Shown here piece by piece: positions 9,164 through 18,438 of a DNA stretch of 64,000 nucleotides; the first letter of the stretch is position 1, and the number at the start of each line of letters is the position of its first letter. The translations under genes and the position numbers were made by a program. The notes under the pieces are model-generated. The model was not told the DNA's origin and searched no databases. It worked only from the letters and a program-made list of their open reading frames with translations. Origin of the DNA: Hyphomicrobiales bacterium (GTDB lineage: Bacteria > Pseudomonadota > Alphaproteobacteria > Rhizobiales > Beijerinckiaceae); assembly GCA_028290705.1 (NCBI GenBank), contig JAQGJH010000099.1, positions 1-64,000 of the forward strand, given 5' to 3'.

Positions 9164-9853
9164 GTGTTCATCAAGACCACCGGCTTGCGCTGCTGCCTGT
9201 CCGACCTCGGCGCCGCGATCAGGCTGTCGATCGCCAGCGGCGCGGCGCTCGCGGCCATGACGGCGACGTCCCTTGCGCATCCCCACGTCTTCGTGGTGGT
9301 CAAGAGCGAGGTGCTGTTCGATCCGCAGGGCCGGGTGTCGGGCGTCGCCCACAGCTGGACGTTCGACGAAATGTACTCCGCCTTCGCCACCACGGGGTTG
9401 AGCGCCGACGGCAAGCCCGCCACCGACGCGCAACTCGCGCCGATTGCCGAGACCAACGTGGGCGATCTCGAGGAGTTCGGCTACTTCACCGTCGTGAAGG
9501 CCGCAGGTCAGAAGATCGAATTCGGCAAGCCGACCGACATTGCGATGAGCGAGGGCAAGGACAAGCTCGTGACGCTGCGGTTCAAGCTGCCGTTGAAGCA
9601 GCCGGCTTCGGCGGGGAAAGCCCTGACGCTGCAGGTTTACGATCCGAGCTATTTCGTCTCCTTCGACTTCGAGAAGACCGACGCGGTGAAGCTCGTGTCC
9701 GCTCCGGCCGGGTGCTCGCTGAATGTCGCGCAGCCCAATCCGCTGCAGGAAGCCGAGAGCAAAAAGCTTTCCGAGGCCTTTTTCAGCGGGCTGTCGCCCG
9801 GCAACGATTTCGGCGTGAAACTCGCCAGCCGCGCCGTGGTGGCGTGCCCGTGA
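9164..9853 (+). CDS. DUF1007 family periplasmic protein paired with NicO exporter
   Basis: 229 residues from a GTG start placed after CGAGGAAAC. A signal peptide ends near LAHPHVFV; the HPHVF motif right after the cleavage site is typical of DUF1007 and gives possible metal ligands. The stop overlaps the GTG of the NicO gene (GTGA), so the two are translationally coupled. DUF1007/NicO pairs are found in metal-homeostasis loci, so a periplasmic partner for nickel, cobalt or zinc transport is inferred; its biochemistry is unknown. Confidence 0.85.
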   Translation: MFIKTTGLRCCLSDLGAAIRLSIASGAALAAMTATSLAHPHVFVVVKSEVLFDPQGRVSGVAHSWTFDEMYSAFATTGLSADGKPATDAQLAPIAETNVGDLEEFGYFTVVKAAGQKIEFGKPTDIAMSEGKDKLVTLRFKLPLKQPASAGKALTLQVYDPSYFVSFDFEKTDAVKLVSAPAGCSLNVAQPNPLQEAESKKLSEAFFSGLSPGNDFGVKLASRAVVACP

Positions 9854-10863
9854 CACGGCGGTTCGCGTGGGCCTGTCTGGCGGTCCTCTTCGCCGTCGCG
9901 GCCTTGTCACTGGCCGCGCCGGATGCCGGCGCACAGGCGCGCAACCCGTTCAGCGTCGGCATTTCGGAGGGCGGCGGCGCGCCGTCCGGCATCACGGGCT
10001 ATATTCTCGCACAACAGCAGCGTTTCGATCTGATGATGCGCGGCGCCGTGCGGGCGATCCGCAGCGATACGTCGGCGATCTGGACGCTGCTCTCGCTGGC
10101 CTTCGCCTACGGGGTCTTCCACGCGGCGGGGCCGGGACACGGCAAGGCGGTGCTGGCCGCCTATCTGGTCGCCAACGAGCGCGCGCTGAAGCGCGGGCTG
10201 GTCCTCGCAGGGCTCGCGGCGCTGCTGCAGGCGCTGGTGGCGCTCGCCATCGTGGGCGGGCTGACGCTGGTCATCGGCGCGACCTCGCAAGCCATGCGGT
10301 CGAGCGCGCGCTATGTCGAAATCGCCAGCTATGCGGCCATCGTGACGCTGGGTCTGGCGCTCGTCTGGCGCAAGGGGGCGGCGCTGCTGGCTTCGCTTCG
10401 TGCGCCGCGGATGCAGCCCGTGGGGGCGGCGGTCTCGTCGCGCTTCCAGTGTGTCGCGACGGACGACCCCGGGCACGTGCATGGCGCCGATTGCGGCCAT
10501 CTGCACATGCTCGATCCCTCGCAGCTCGGCGCCGGTTTCTCGTGGAAGACCGCGGCCGCGACCGTCGTGGCGGCAGGGTTGCGGCCCTGCTCGGGCGCGA
10601 TCCTGGTGCTGGTCTTCTCGGCCGCGCAGGGCATTTTCTGGGCCGGAGTGGGCGCGACTTTCGCCATGGCGCTAGGCACGGCCGTGACCACGGGGGCGCT
10701 CGCCATCGTGGCCGTCTACGGCAAGGGTCTGGCGCTGCGGCTGTCCGCAGGGCGCGGCGTCGCCGGCGCGCAGGTCGTTCGCGGCCTCGAACTGGCCGCC
10801 GCCCTGGCGGTGCTGTTGCTCGGCCTCGGGCTGCTGTTCGGCACTCTGGCGGGCGGCGGCTGA
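9850..10863 (+). CDS. NicO/RcnA-type nickel-cobalt transporter
   Basis: 337 residues: signal-like N-terminus ending near DAGAQA, then about six membrane helices. Family motifs are visible: FHAAGPGHGKAV in an early helix and GLRPCSGAILV in a late one. A cytoplasmic loop between them carries HVHGADCGHLH, a His/Cys metal-binding patch. Family members move Ni2+ or Co2+, often as exporters. The GTG start overlaps the DUF1007 stop. Convergent and abutting the gamma-glutamyltransferase gene. Confidence 0.88.
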   Translation: MTRRFAWACLAVLFAVAALSLAAPDAGAQARNPFSVGISEGGGAPSGITGYILAQQQRFDLMMRGAVRAIRSDTSAIWTLLSLAFAYGVFHAAGPGHGKAVLAAYLVANERALKRGLVLAGLAALLQALVALAIVGGLTLVIGATSQAMRSSARYVEIASYAAIVTLGLALVWRKGAALLASLRAPRMQPVGAAVSSRFQCVATDDPGHVHGADCGHLHMLDPSQLGAGFSWKTAAATVVAAGLRPCSGAILVLVFSAAQGIFWAGVGATFAMALGTAVTTGALAIVAVYGKGLALRLSAGRGVAGAQVVRGLELAAALAVLLLGLGLLFGTLAGGG

Positions 10864-12450
10864 TCAGAAGCCGTTCGCGCCGCCGTCCGAGCGCGGATCA
10901 TGCGCCGCGTCCAGCTTGCCGTCGCGGTAGCGCACGACGCCGCCGGCATGGCCCAGCGTCTCCGAATAGGGGCTGTCCACCACCACGGCATGGCCGGCCT
11001 TCTCCAACTTGCGCACCAGCGTGGGGTCGAACCGGTCCTCGATGCGCAACGCGGTCTCGACCTCTCCCCAGGTGCGGCCCAGCAGGAAGCGCGGCGCGTC
11101 GATGGCCTCGGCCAGTCCCATGCCCATTTCCCAGCGGGTCAGCACCTGCGCCTGGAATTGCGGCTGACCGTCGCCGCCCATGCTGCCGTAGACCATGACG
11201 CGACCGTCGTCATAGACCGCCATGGCGGGATTGAGCGTGTGGAACGGCCGGCGGCCGGGCGCCAGCGGATTCCGGGCCCTCGGGTCGAGCGAGAAGGACG
11301 TGCCGCGGTTCTGCAGCAGAACCCCGGTCTTGGGCAGGACGCAGCCCGAGCCATATTCCCAATAGATCGACTGGATGTACGAGACCGCGAGCCCTTTGGC
11401 GTCGATGGCTCCCATCCAGACCGTGTCGCCCTCGCCCGGAGGCGCGGGCCAGGGCGCGGCGCGGCTCATCGAGATGGCCGCCGCCTGCCGGGCGAGGTTC
11501 TCCGCCGCGAGATGCGAGGCCGGATCGGCGTCGAGGTGTTCGTAATCGGTGCAGACGCGGTCCCGGATCAGGAACGCGCGCTTGGTCGATTCGATCAGTC
11601 CGTGGATGTGCTCGAAACTGTCGCGGCGGGTGACGCCGAGGCGCTCGAAAATGCCGAGGATCAGCAGGGATGCGAGGCCCTGTGTGGGTGGCGGGGCGTT
11701 GAAATAGGACGCGTCGCGCACGCGGATCGAGAGCGACTGGCGCAGCACGGCGCGGAACTTCTCGAGATCCGCCCGGGTGAGCGGCGTTCCAAGCTTGTCC
11801 ATGTCGGCGGCCATCTCGCGGCCGATGTCGCCGCGGTAGAAATCGTCCAGCCCGTCGTGGGCCAGATGTTCGAGCGTCGCGGCCAGCCGCTCCGCCTTGC
11901 GCAGCACGCCGGCGGCCGGGAGCTTTCCGTCGATCAGGAAGGTTTCGGCAAAGCCCGGCGCGGACACCAGGTTGGCGAATTCCTTGGGGGCGCCGCCGGC
12001 TTCCGAGGGAGACTGGAGGTAGCCGTCGCGCGCGAGCTTGATCGCCGCGTGCAGGATGTCGGTCATCGGCAGGCGACCGCCGAAGGCCTGCGCCATTTCG
12101 TGTGCGAGAGCCCAGCCGCCGATCGCGCCCGGAACCGTGACGGCGGCCTCCGGGCCGCGGGCCGGAATAGCGTCGTACCCGGCCTTGCTGTAGCGCTCGA
12201 TGGTCGCGCCGGCGCCGGCAAAGCCGCAGGCCTCGATGTAATGGACCTTGCCGCCCGGTTCGCGCACCAGCCAGAACCCGTCGCCCCCGATGGCGTTCAT
12301 GTGCGGGTAGACGACCGCGATCGTCGCCGCCATGGCGATCATGGCTTCCAGCGCCGATCCACCCTCGGCCAGGATGTCGCGTCCGGCCTGCGCGGCGAGG
12401 CTGTGAGGCGCGGCGACTGCGGCTCGAGCGTAGCGGGGTGTCGAGGTCAT
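10864..12450 (-). CDS. Gamma-glutamyltransferase family protein (Ntn hydrolase)
   Basis: 528 residues. The GGT fold starts with AAPHSLAAQAGRDIL and the HMNAIGGDGFW motif. The presumed autoprocessing site and catalytic nucleophile is Thr343 in GEGDTVWMGAID. The small subunit then carries SIYWEYGSG, VYGSMGGDGQPQ and ends with DPRSDGGANGF. No clear signal peptide, so likely the cytoplasmic GGT-like acylase branch found in many proteobacteria, where substrates may be gamma-glutamyl or other amides. The ATG at 12450 matches homologue N-termini; a longer reading lacks support. Confidence 0.88.
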   Translation of the reverse strand: MTSTPRYARAAVAAPHSLAAQAGRDILAEGGSALEAMIAMAATIAVVYPHMNAIGGDGFWLVREPGGKVHYIEACGFAGAGATIERYSKAGYDAIPARGPEAAVTVPGAIGGWALAHEMAQAFGGRLPMTDILHAAIKLARDGYLQSPSEAGGAPKEFANLVSAPGFAETFLIDGKLPAAGVLRKAERLAATLEHLAHDGLDDFYRGDIGREMAADMDKLGTPLTRADLEKFRAVLRQSLSIRVRDASYFNAPPPTQGLASLLILGIFERLGVTRRDSFEHIHGLIESTKRAFLIRDRVCTDYEHLDADPASHLAAENLARQAAAISMSRAAPWPAPPGEGDTVWMGAIDAKGLAVSYIQSIYWEYGSGCVLPKTGVLLQNRGTSFSLDPRARNPLAPGRRPFHTLNPAMAVYDDGRVMVYGSMGGDGQPQFQAQVLTRWEMGMGLAEAIDAPRFLLGRTWGEVETALRIEDRFDPTLVRKLEKAGHAVVVDSPYSETLGHAGGVVRYRDGKLDAAHDPRSDGGANGF

Positions 12451-12561
12451 GTGATGCTCCGGGACGGGCGCCTGTGTTGCGCCCGGATGGACGATGCTAT
12501 AGTGGGCTCGTGAGCTTGGCGAAAGCCAGCCGAAAGACCGAACCGATTGCAAGGGACCACC

Positions 12562-12798
12562 ATGGCCGAGGGCAAGCGCATCAACTGGGAAAACGCGGTC
12601 ACGATCGTGAGCGTGGCGATCCTCGTTGGCACTGAACTCGTGGGCCTCACCTGGGCGGCCGGATGGGCCTTCGGCGGCATGCTGGGGCTGCCGCGCTCGG
12701 TCAGTCTGGTGGTGGAAATCGCGGGAGCGGCACTGGGGCTCGTGCTGGTCTATTATTTCGTCCGCGCCGCGCTCAAGGTCGAGCCGATTCGGAGCTGA
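12562..12798 (+). CDS. Small two-helix membrane protein
   Basis: 78 residues with two hydrophobic helices (about 13-37 and 46-69) and a short charged N-terminus MAEGKRINWEN. ATG 12562 follows AAGGGA at good distance. It looks like the small hypothetical inner-membrane proteins common in this order; no function is assigned. Divergent from the gamma-glutamyltransferase gene. Confidence 0.75.
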   Translation: MAEGKRINWENAVTIVSVAILVGTELVGLTWAAGWAFGGMLGLPRSVSLVVEIAGAALGLVLVYYFVRAALKVEPIRS

Positions 12799-12968
12799 GG
12801 CTCCCGCTCGGACCCTCGACGCCTTTCTCAGCGTTCAGGCAGATTCACGCGCGGCGGGCGCGGGGCCACCGCCTGCGATCCGCGCCACGAATTATTGAAA
12901 GCCGCCGCCGGAACATTACCTGAGCGGTCGAGCGTTGCCTTTCGCGCATCTTTAATCCCGGAGTTTTC

Positions 12969-14552
12969 ATGACCGACGCCATCGATCGCCGCACCCTCCT
13001 GAAAACCGCCGCCGCGACGGCGGCCGGCGCAGGACTGGCCGGAAGCATCGGAGAGGCTTTGGCGCAGCAGGCCGGCCTGACGCTCAGCCAGGCCACGCCC
13101 TTTTCGTTCCAGATCCTCAAGGATCTCGCCCGCTCGCGCGCTGCCGGGCCCTATGAGCCGCCGCGTCGGCCTTCACCTGAAATCGTCGGGAAGATCGACT
13201 ACGAGGCCTGGGGCAAGATCCAGTTCAACACCGATTATGCGCTCTACGCCAACGGGCCGGGTCGCTTTCCCGTGACGTTCTTCCACCTCGGCATGTTCTT
13301 CCAGAAGTCGATCCAGATGAACGTGGTGGAAGGCGATCAGGCGCGCACGATCGTCTACGACACGCGCTACTTCAACATGCCGCCGGACTCGCCCGCGCGT
13401 CAGCTGCAGGACGGCGTCGGCTTTGCGGGCTTCCGCTTCCAGGAACCGCGCGACGGCAAGCTCGACTGGCGACGCAACGATTGGGCGGCATTTCTCGGCG
13501 CGTCCTATTTCCGCGCCATCGGCGATCTCTTTCAATACGGATTGTCGGCGCGCGGCATCGCGCTGGACACGGCGGTCGCGGATCGGGCCGAGGAATTTCC
13601 GGACTTCACCCGCATCTTCATCGGGCCTGAAGAAGGCGACACCGTCACGGTGCATGCGCTGATGGAGGGGCCGTCCATCGTCGGCGCGTACAAATTCCTG
13701 ATGACGCGCAACGAGGCCGTCGTCATGGACATCGAGACCGCGCTTTATCTGCGCCGGGACATCTCGCGCTTCGGCATTGCGCCGTTGACGTCGATGTACT
13801 GGTTTTCCGAAACGCGCAAACCCATGGCGGTCGACTGGCGTCCCGAGGTGCATGATTCGGACGGGCTGGCGCTCTGGACCGGCGAAGGCGAACGCGTGTG
13901 GCGGCCGTTGAACAATCCGGCGCGCACGACAGCCTCTTCGTTCGCGGACGAAAATCCGCGCGGCTTCGGGCTGATGCAGCGCGACCGCGATTTCGACAAT
14001 TACGGCGACGGCGTGCATTACGAGCGCCGTCCGAGTCTCTGGGTCGAGCCGATCGGCTCCTGGGGCCGCGGCGCGGTGCAGCTGATCGAGATCCCCACGG
14101 ATGACGAGATCCACGACAACATCGTGGCGCTGTGGGTGCCGGAAGGGCCCGCCAAAGCCGGCTCCGAATACAACCTGCGCTACAAGCTGCACTGGAAGGC
14201 GGACGAACCCGGTCCCATGACGCTCGGGCGCTGCCTCGCGACCAGGCTCGGAAATGGCGGCCAACCGGGTCAGCCGCGCCCCCGGGGCGTGCGCAAGTTC
14301 CTGATCGAATTCAAGGGAGGGCCGCTCGAGTCGATCCCGTTCGGCGTGCGGCCCGAGCCGGTGCTGTCGGCCTCGCGCGGCTCGTTCTCGTACATCTTCT
14401 CAGAGCCGGTGCCCAATGGCGTGCCGGGCCACTGGCGCGCCCAATTCGACCTGACGGTCGATGGCACCGACCCCGTGGAGATGCGGTGCTATCTGCGCGC
14501 CGGCGATCAGGTTCTCACTGAAACCTGGCTGTACCAATATCATCCGATCTAG
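12969..14552 (+). CDS. opgG: Periplasmic glucan biosynthesis protein (MdoG/OpgG-OpgD family)
   Basis: 527 residues. A twin-arginine signal (DRRTLLKTAAAT, cleaved near EALAQQ) sends it to the periplasm folded; a Tat signal is typical of the OpgD branch, although alphaproteobacterial members are usually annotated OpgG. The body shows the beta-sandwich family motifs PYEPPRRP, GRFPVTFFHLG and YDTRYFNMP. It shapes the backbone of osmoregulated periplasmic glucans. No opgH is seen nearby. The stop overlaps the end of the convergent decarboxylase gene by 4 bases. Confidence 0.9.
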   Translation: MTDAIDRRTLLKTAAATAAGAGLAGSIGEALAQQAGLTLSQATPFSFQILKDLARSRAAGPYEPPRRPSPEIVGKIDYEAWGKIQFNTDYALYANGPGRFPVTFFHLGMFFQKSIQMNVVEGDQARTIVYDTRYFNMPPDSPARQLQDGVGFAGFRFQEPRDGKLDWRRNDWAAFLGASYFRAIGDLFQYGLSARGIALDTAVADRAEEFPDFTRIFIGPEEGDTVTVHALMEGPSIVGAYKFLMTRNEAVVMDIETALYLRRDISRFGIAPLTSMYWFSETRKPMAVDWRPEVHDSDGLALWTGEGERVWRPLNNPARTTASSFADENPRGFGLMQRDRDFDNYGDGVHYERRPSLWVEPIGSWGRGAVQLIEIPTDDEIHDNIVALWVPEGPAKAGSEYNLRYKLHWKADEPGPMTLGRCLATRLGNGGQPGQPRPRGVRKFLIEFKGGPLESIPFGVRPEPVLSASRGSFSYIFSEPVPNGVPGHWRAQFDLTVDGTDPVEMRCYLRAGDQVLTETWLYQYHPI

Positions 14553-15109
14553 GCGTCGAGCGCTTCGCGGAAGGCCTGGCGACGCGCGGCGCGGTACATG
14601 TCCTTGTAGGAGCGCGGCGTCAGCGGCCCCTGCTGGATCATGAGTTCGACGAAGATCGGTCCATCGCGCGTCAGCAGGTCGGGGATCATGGCCTCGAATT
14701 TTTCGAGCGTTTCGGCACGCCGGACGTCGCCGATGCCGGCGGCGCGCGCGATGCCCTGCAGGTCCACGGCCGTGTTGGGAATCGGATGACCGCCATTGGC
14801 TTCGTAGCTGCCGTTGTGGCCGACGATGTGCACGAAGTTCTTGGGCGACACCGCCCCGATGGTGACCAGCGTGCCGAGATTCATCAGGAGACTGCCGTCT
14901 CCGTCGAGGACCAGGACGCGCCGCTCGGGACGGGCCAGCGCCAGGCCGAGACCATGCGAGGACGCGAGCCCCATGGCCCCGACGGCGAAGTAATTCAGCG
15001 GCCGGTCGACCGTGGCGATCCAGTCGCTTGCCGAGGAATAGGTCGACACGACGATTTCCTGCGTGACGTGTCGGGCGAGGGCCTCCCAGGCTTTCTTCCG
15101 GTCCATCAT
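14549..15109 (-). CDS. TPP-dependent decarboxylase, beta subunit (sulfopyruvate/phosphonopyruvate decarboxylase-like)
   Basis: 186 residues, a free-standing C-terminal TPP domain with the diphosphate/Mg motif DGDGSLLMNLG. Its ATG overlaps the stop of the alpha subunit (ATGA at 15106-15109), so the two are coupled. Together they rebuild the active site of ComDE-type sulfopyruvate decarboxylase, but the true 2-oxoacid substrate cannot be told from sequence; no coenzyme M, taurine or phosphonate genes lie nearby. Confidence 0.85.
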   Translation of the reverse strand: MMDRKKAWEALARHVTQEIVVSTYSSASDWIATVDRPLNYFAVGAMGLASSHGLGLALARPERRVLVLDGDGSLLMNLGTLVTIGAVSPKNFVHIVGHNGSYEANGGHPIPNTAVDLQGIARAAGIGDVRRAETLEKFEAMIPDLLTRDGPIFVELMIQQGPLTPRSYKDMYRAARRQAFREALDA

Positions 15110-15660
15110 GCGTGCACCGGGCGGCGTTCGAGGAGGAAGGCGACGGGTTTTCGGGCCGTGTAGGCGTCTTCGATCGCGGGCGCGATGCAGGCCACGTCGG
15201 CGTCGACGTCGATCCGGTGGTAGGCGATGCCGAGCACGTCGAGCAGCGGCTCGATGATGCGGACGCCGAACTTGGAGGATTCGCGCGACGGCTTGCCCGG
15301 CTCATTGCCGAGCAGCCCGACCATCATGCAGATCGGCATGGAATGATCGCAGGCGATGCCCCGGATGGCGTTCATGGCGTAGAGCATGCCGGTATATTGC
15401 ACCAGAACGAGGGCGCGCTTGTCGCCGTAGGACAGACCGGCGGCAATGCCCAGCGTCTCGTCCTCCTTGCAGACGCGGATGAGTTTCAGATCCGGATCGG
15501 TCGCGATGGGGCGCAGAAGTCCCGCGCTGGTGTGCAGGTCGGGAACCGACAGGACATATTCGATTCCTGCGTGCTTGAGCGCCGCGATGATGGTCTCGCC
15601 GGTCAAGGCCGGTGGCGGCGATTGCGCCTGTGCCTGCTGAGCTTGCGTTCCGGCCTCCAT
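15106..15660 (-). CDS. TPP-dependent decarboxylase, alpha subunit (N-terminal TPP domain)
   Basis: 184 residues with a Gln/Ala-rich N-terminal tail followed by the pyrimidine-binding domain: ALKHAGIEYVLSVPD, the conserved Glu in CKEDETLGIAAGLSYG and GLLGNEPGKPS. ATG 15660 follows GGGAGGA at ideal spacing. Partner of the beta subunit encoded immediately downstream. Divergent from the flavin amine oxidase gene. Confidence 0.85.
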   Translation of the reverse strand: MEAGTQAQQAQAQSPPPALTGETIIAALKHAGIEYVLSVPDLHTSAGLLRPIATDPDLKLIRVCKEDETLGIAAGLSYGDKRALVLVQYTGMLYAMNAIRGIACDHSMPICMMVGLLGNEPGKPSRESSKFGVRIIEPLLDVLGIAYHRIDVDADVACIAPAIEDAYTARKPVAFLLERRPVHA

Positions 15661-15789
15661 GCCGATCCTCCCGTCGCGCCGCGACGTCAGCGCGCGGCTT
15701 TCGTCGAGCCTAGCGCGAAGCGGGCCGGTGCGGCAATGAGATGCCTGCGCCGGCTGGACGGCGCGCCGCCCGCGACCTATGTCACCGGC

Positions 15790-17028
15790 ATGGCAGACAC
15801 TCAGGATTTCGACGTCGTCGTGGTGGGCGCGGGCGCGGCCGGCATCGCGGCCGGACGGCGGCTTGCGCGATCGTCGCTGACGTTCACGCTGATCGAAGCG
15901 CGCGAGCGCAGTGGCGGCCGAGCGCATACGTGTGCGGTCGACGGGTCCGCGCTGGACCTCGGCTGCGGCTGGCTGCATTCCGCCGACAAGAACCCTTTGG
16001 TGGGCCTGGCCGAGGAGGCGGGTTTCGAGATTGATCGCTCGACTCCGCCCTGGCAGAAAACCGCGGATGCGCGCGGATTTCCGGCGAACGAGCAAAAATC
16101 CTACCGGGCCGCCCAGGCGGGCTTTTTCGACACGCTGGAGGCGGCGGCGGCGACGGGCCGCGACAAGCCGGCCTCGAACCTGCTCGATCCCACGGAGCGC
16201 TGGTCGCCGCTGATCGACGCCATGTCGACCTATGTCAACGGGACCGAGACCGATCGCCTTTCGGTGCTGGATTACGCCGCCTACGAGGATACGGAGATCA
16301 ACTACCGGGCGCCGGCGGGCTATGGCGCGCTGGTCTCGCGCTTGGGCGCGGACCTTCCGGTACGGTATGGCTGCAAGGCTCGGCTCATCGACCATGGCGC
16401 GCAGCCGTTGCGCGTCGAGACGAACCGGGGCGTGCTGCGGGCCCGCGCGGTCATCGTCACGATTCCGACGTCGCTGATCGCCAACGGCGGCTTGCGTTTC
16501 ACGCCCTCGCTGCCGGACAAGATCGAGGCGGCCGCCTGCCTGCCGCTGGGCCTTGCGGACAAATTGTTCCTTGCGCTGGACGGGGCGGAAGAGTTCGAGG
16601 TGGACTCGCGGCTCTATGGGGCGAACGATCGCACCGCGACGGCGAACTACCACGTCCGGCCATTCGGGCGTCCGCTGATCGAAGCGTATTTCGGCGGACA
16701 GTTCGCCCGCGAACTCGAGATTGGCGGGCTTCCGGCCTTCGCGGATTTCGCCATCGGGCAGATCGTCGAGACGCTCGGGTCCGGCATGCGCAAGCGTCTG
16801 CGTCCGTTGATGGTTTCGGGCTGGGCGAACGACCCGCTGGCGCTGGGTTCGTATTCGCACGCGCTGCCTGGCCATGCGGGCGCCCGCGCCGTGCTGGCGG
16901 CGCCCGCGGGCCGGCTGTTGTTTGCCGGCGAGGCCGTGTCGCCGCACTTCTTCTCGACCGCGCATGGGGCCTGGCAGACCGGTCATGGCGCCGCCGAGGA
17001 GGCTCTGAACCTGCTCGGATTCAGCTGA
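15790..17028 (+). CDS. FAD-dependent amine oxidase family protein
   Basis: 412 residues. FAD Rossmann motif VVVGAGAAGIAAGRRLA at the N-terminus, the ERSGGRAHT loop that binds the flavin, and a C-terminal FAGEAVSPHFFSTAHGAWQTG that closes the site as in monoamine and polyamine oxidases. The start may be ATG 15790 or an in-frame ATG at 15736; neither has a strong Shine-Dalgarno. Substrate unknown; an amine is likely. No signal peptide. Confidence 0.85.
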   Translation: MADTQDFDVVVVGAGAAGIAAGRRLARSSLTFTLIEARERSGGRAHTCAVDGSALDLGCGWLHSADKNPLVGLAEEAGFEIDRSTPPWQKTADARGFPANEQKSYRAAQAGFFDTLEAAAATGRDKPASNLLDPTERWSPLIDAMSTYVNGTETDRLSVLDYAAYEDTEINYRAPAGYGALVSRLGADLPVRYGCKARLIDHGAQPLRVETNRGVLRARAVIVTIPTSLIANGGLRFTPSLPDKIEAAACLPLGLADKLFLALDGAEEFEVDSRLYGANDRTATANYHVRPFGRPLIEAYFGGQFARELEIGGLPAFADFAIGQIVETLGSGMRKRLRPLMVSGWANDPLALGSYSHALPGHAGARAVLAAPAGRLLFAGEAVSPHFFSTAHGAWQTGHGAAEEALNLLGFS

Positions 17029-17145
17029 CGCACCGTCAACGCCTTCGTCTTTCGTGTACTTGCCATTTTGCAACGAGAGGCTGTAGCAAAGCCTCGCGTC
17101 CTTTTCGGACGGTTGTTTTCTTATTTTTACTTTGAAAGTCATTTC

Positions 17146-18438
17146 ATGGGTCGGCACCGATCCGCGTTCAAAGAGGCGCTCGATCTCAAGAACAAGGCCT
17201 TCGCTCTATCGCGGCTGATCACGATGAATCGGCCGAGCCTGCGGAGACTGCTGAGTTTCTATCCGGAACGCGCCTGGCCGGCTGCCGAGCGCGTGCAGAT
17301 CCTCCATCGCAGCGCGCATGTCTTTCCGTGGCTGGCGGCGGAGTTCGAGGCTCAGAGATCGCGCGTGTTCACCCACAACATCGATCACGTGCAGCCGTCG
17401 ATCTGGGCGCACGAAGGTTCTGCCGAGCGGCTTGTGGCGATCGTGCGCGACGTCGTGGTGCCGGGTCATCGCGTCACGCCGGTGGATCGCTCGACCGGCG
17501 CGCAAGTCCACGCCGAAGCGCGGGAGGCGGTGAAATGGGCGACGGCGCGGCCATCGATCAGCGCCCTGCGGCGGCGCGTGCTGTCCGACGACCTGACGAT
17601 CGTCATTCCGCGCATGAACCATTTCGGACACCTGTTGGTCGACGTGCTGATGCCCCTGTTTTTCGCCGTACGGATGCTCGGCTTCTCTGAGGGCGAGCGG
17701 CTCAACGTCGTGACGGGCCGCCGTCCCGTGCCGCTCATCGGGGCATTCATCAGCGCCCTGCGGTCGGCCGGATATGCGGTGACTCACGTCGAAACGCGCG
17801 TCGACCAGACCATTCAGGTCCCGCGCTACCTGCATGCCATGTGTCACACGCGCAATCGCGAGAACAAGTTCGCGACACCCGAGTCGATCGACTTCGCGCA
17901 TGAGCATCTGTCGATCGCGCTGGGCCGACCGTCTGACGCTGCCCCGCCGCGTCTTTATCTCCAGCGCGGGCCGGCGCGCACGCGACAGGTCGCCGGAGAG
18001 GCCGGGCTGATCGCGAAACTCGAGTCGATCGGCTTCGTGCCTTTCGTGGCGCGTTGGGACAATCTGGCCGAGCAGCTTGCCTATTTCCGTGCGGCCGAGA
18101 CCGTGGTGGCGGTGCATGGCGGGGCGCTGGCCAATGGCCTCTGGATGCGCCCGGGCGCCACCCTCATCGAGCTGATGGCGCATGATGCGCGCAAGTCGTT
18201 CGGGCTCCACGTCGCCTCGCACGGGGGCGCGGACCATCATTCGATCTTCGGGTCGAAGGAAGGTCCCCTGCAGCACTTCTCTATCGACCCGGATCGCACC
18301 TTTGCGGAAATCCAGGGCATCATGGCGGTGCGCGACCTGCGTGTCCGAGACGAGACCAGGGCCTCGGCCGTCAGGATCGGCGGCCGAAGAGCCCATGATC
18401 GAGCGACCACCGCCCGGGGCCTCGCGCGATCAGAATGA
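17146..18438 (+). CDS. Glycosyltransferase family 61 protein
   Basis: 430 residues. The C-terminal DUF563/GT61 signature is clear: VVAVHGGALANGLWMRPGATLIEL region, with YLQRGPART before it. It probably transfers a sugar to a surface polysaccharide or glycan. The ATG at 17146 is preceded by an AT-rich stretch (17100-17145) that may hold the promoter. The last 68 bases overlap the end of the convergent doxX gene, an antisense overlap. Confidence 0.82.
   Translation: MGRHRSAFKEALDLKNKAFALSRLITMNRPSLRRLLSFYPERAWPAAERVQILHRSAHVFPWLAAEFEAQRSRVFTHNIDHVQPSIWAHEGSAERLVAIVRDVVVPGHRVTPVDRSTGAQVHAEAREAVKWATARPSISALRRRVLSDDLTIVIPRMNHFGHLLVDVLMPLFFAVRMLGFSEGERLNVVTGRRPVPLIGAFISALRSAGYAVTHVETRVDQTIQVPRYLHAMCHTRNRENKFATPESIDFAHEHLSIALGRPSDAAPPRLYLQRGPARTRQVAGEAGLIAKLESIGFVPFVARWDNLAEQLAYFRAAETVVAVHGGALANGLWMRPGATLIELMAHDARKSFGLHVASHGGADHHSIFGSKEGPLQHFSIDPDRTFAEIQGIMAVRDLRVRDETRASAVRIGGRRAHDRATTARGLARSE

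Noticed and set aside
8974-9456. N-terminal extension of the indolepyruvate oxidoreductase
   Set aside because: The extra 161 residues run antisense through the DUF1007 gene and have no family similarity; the domain begins after the ATG at 8973.
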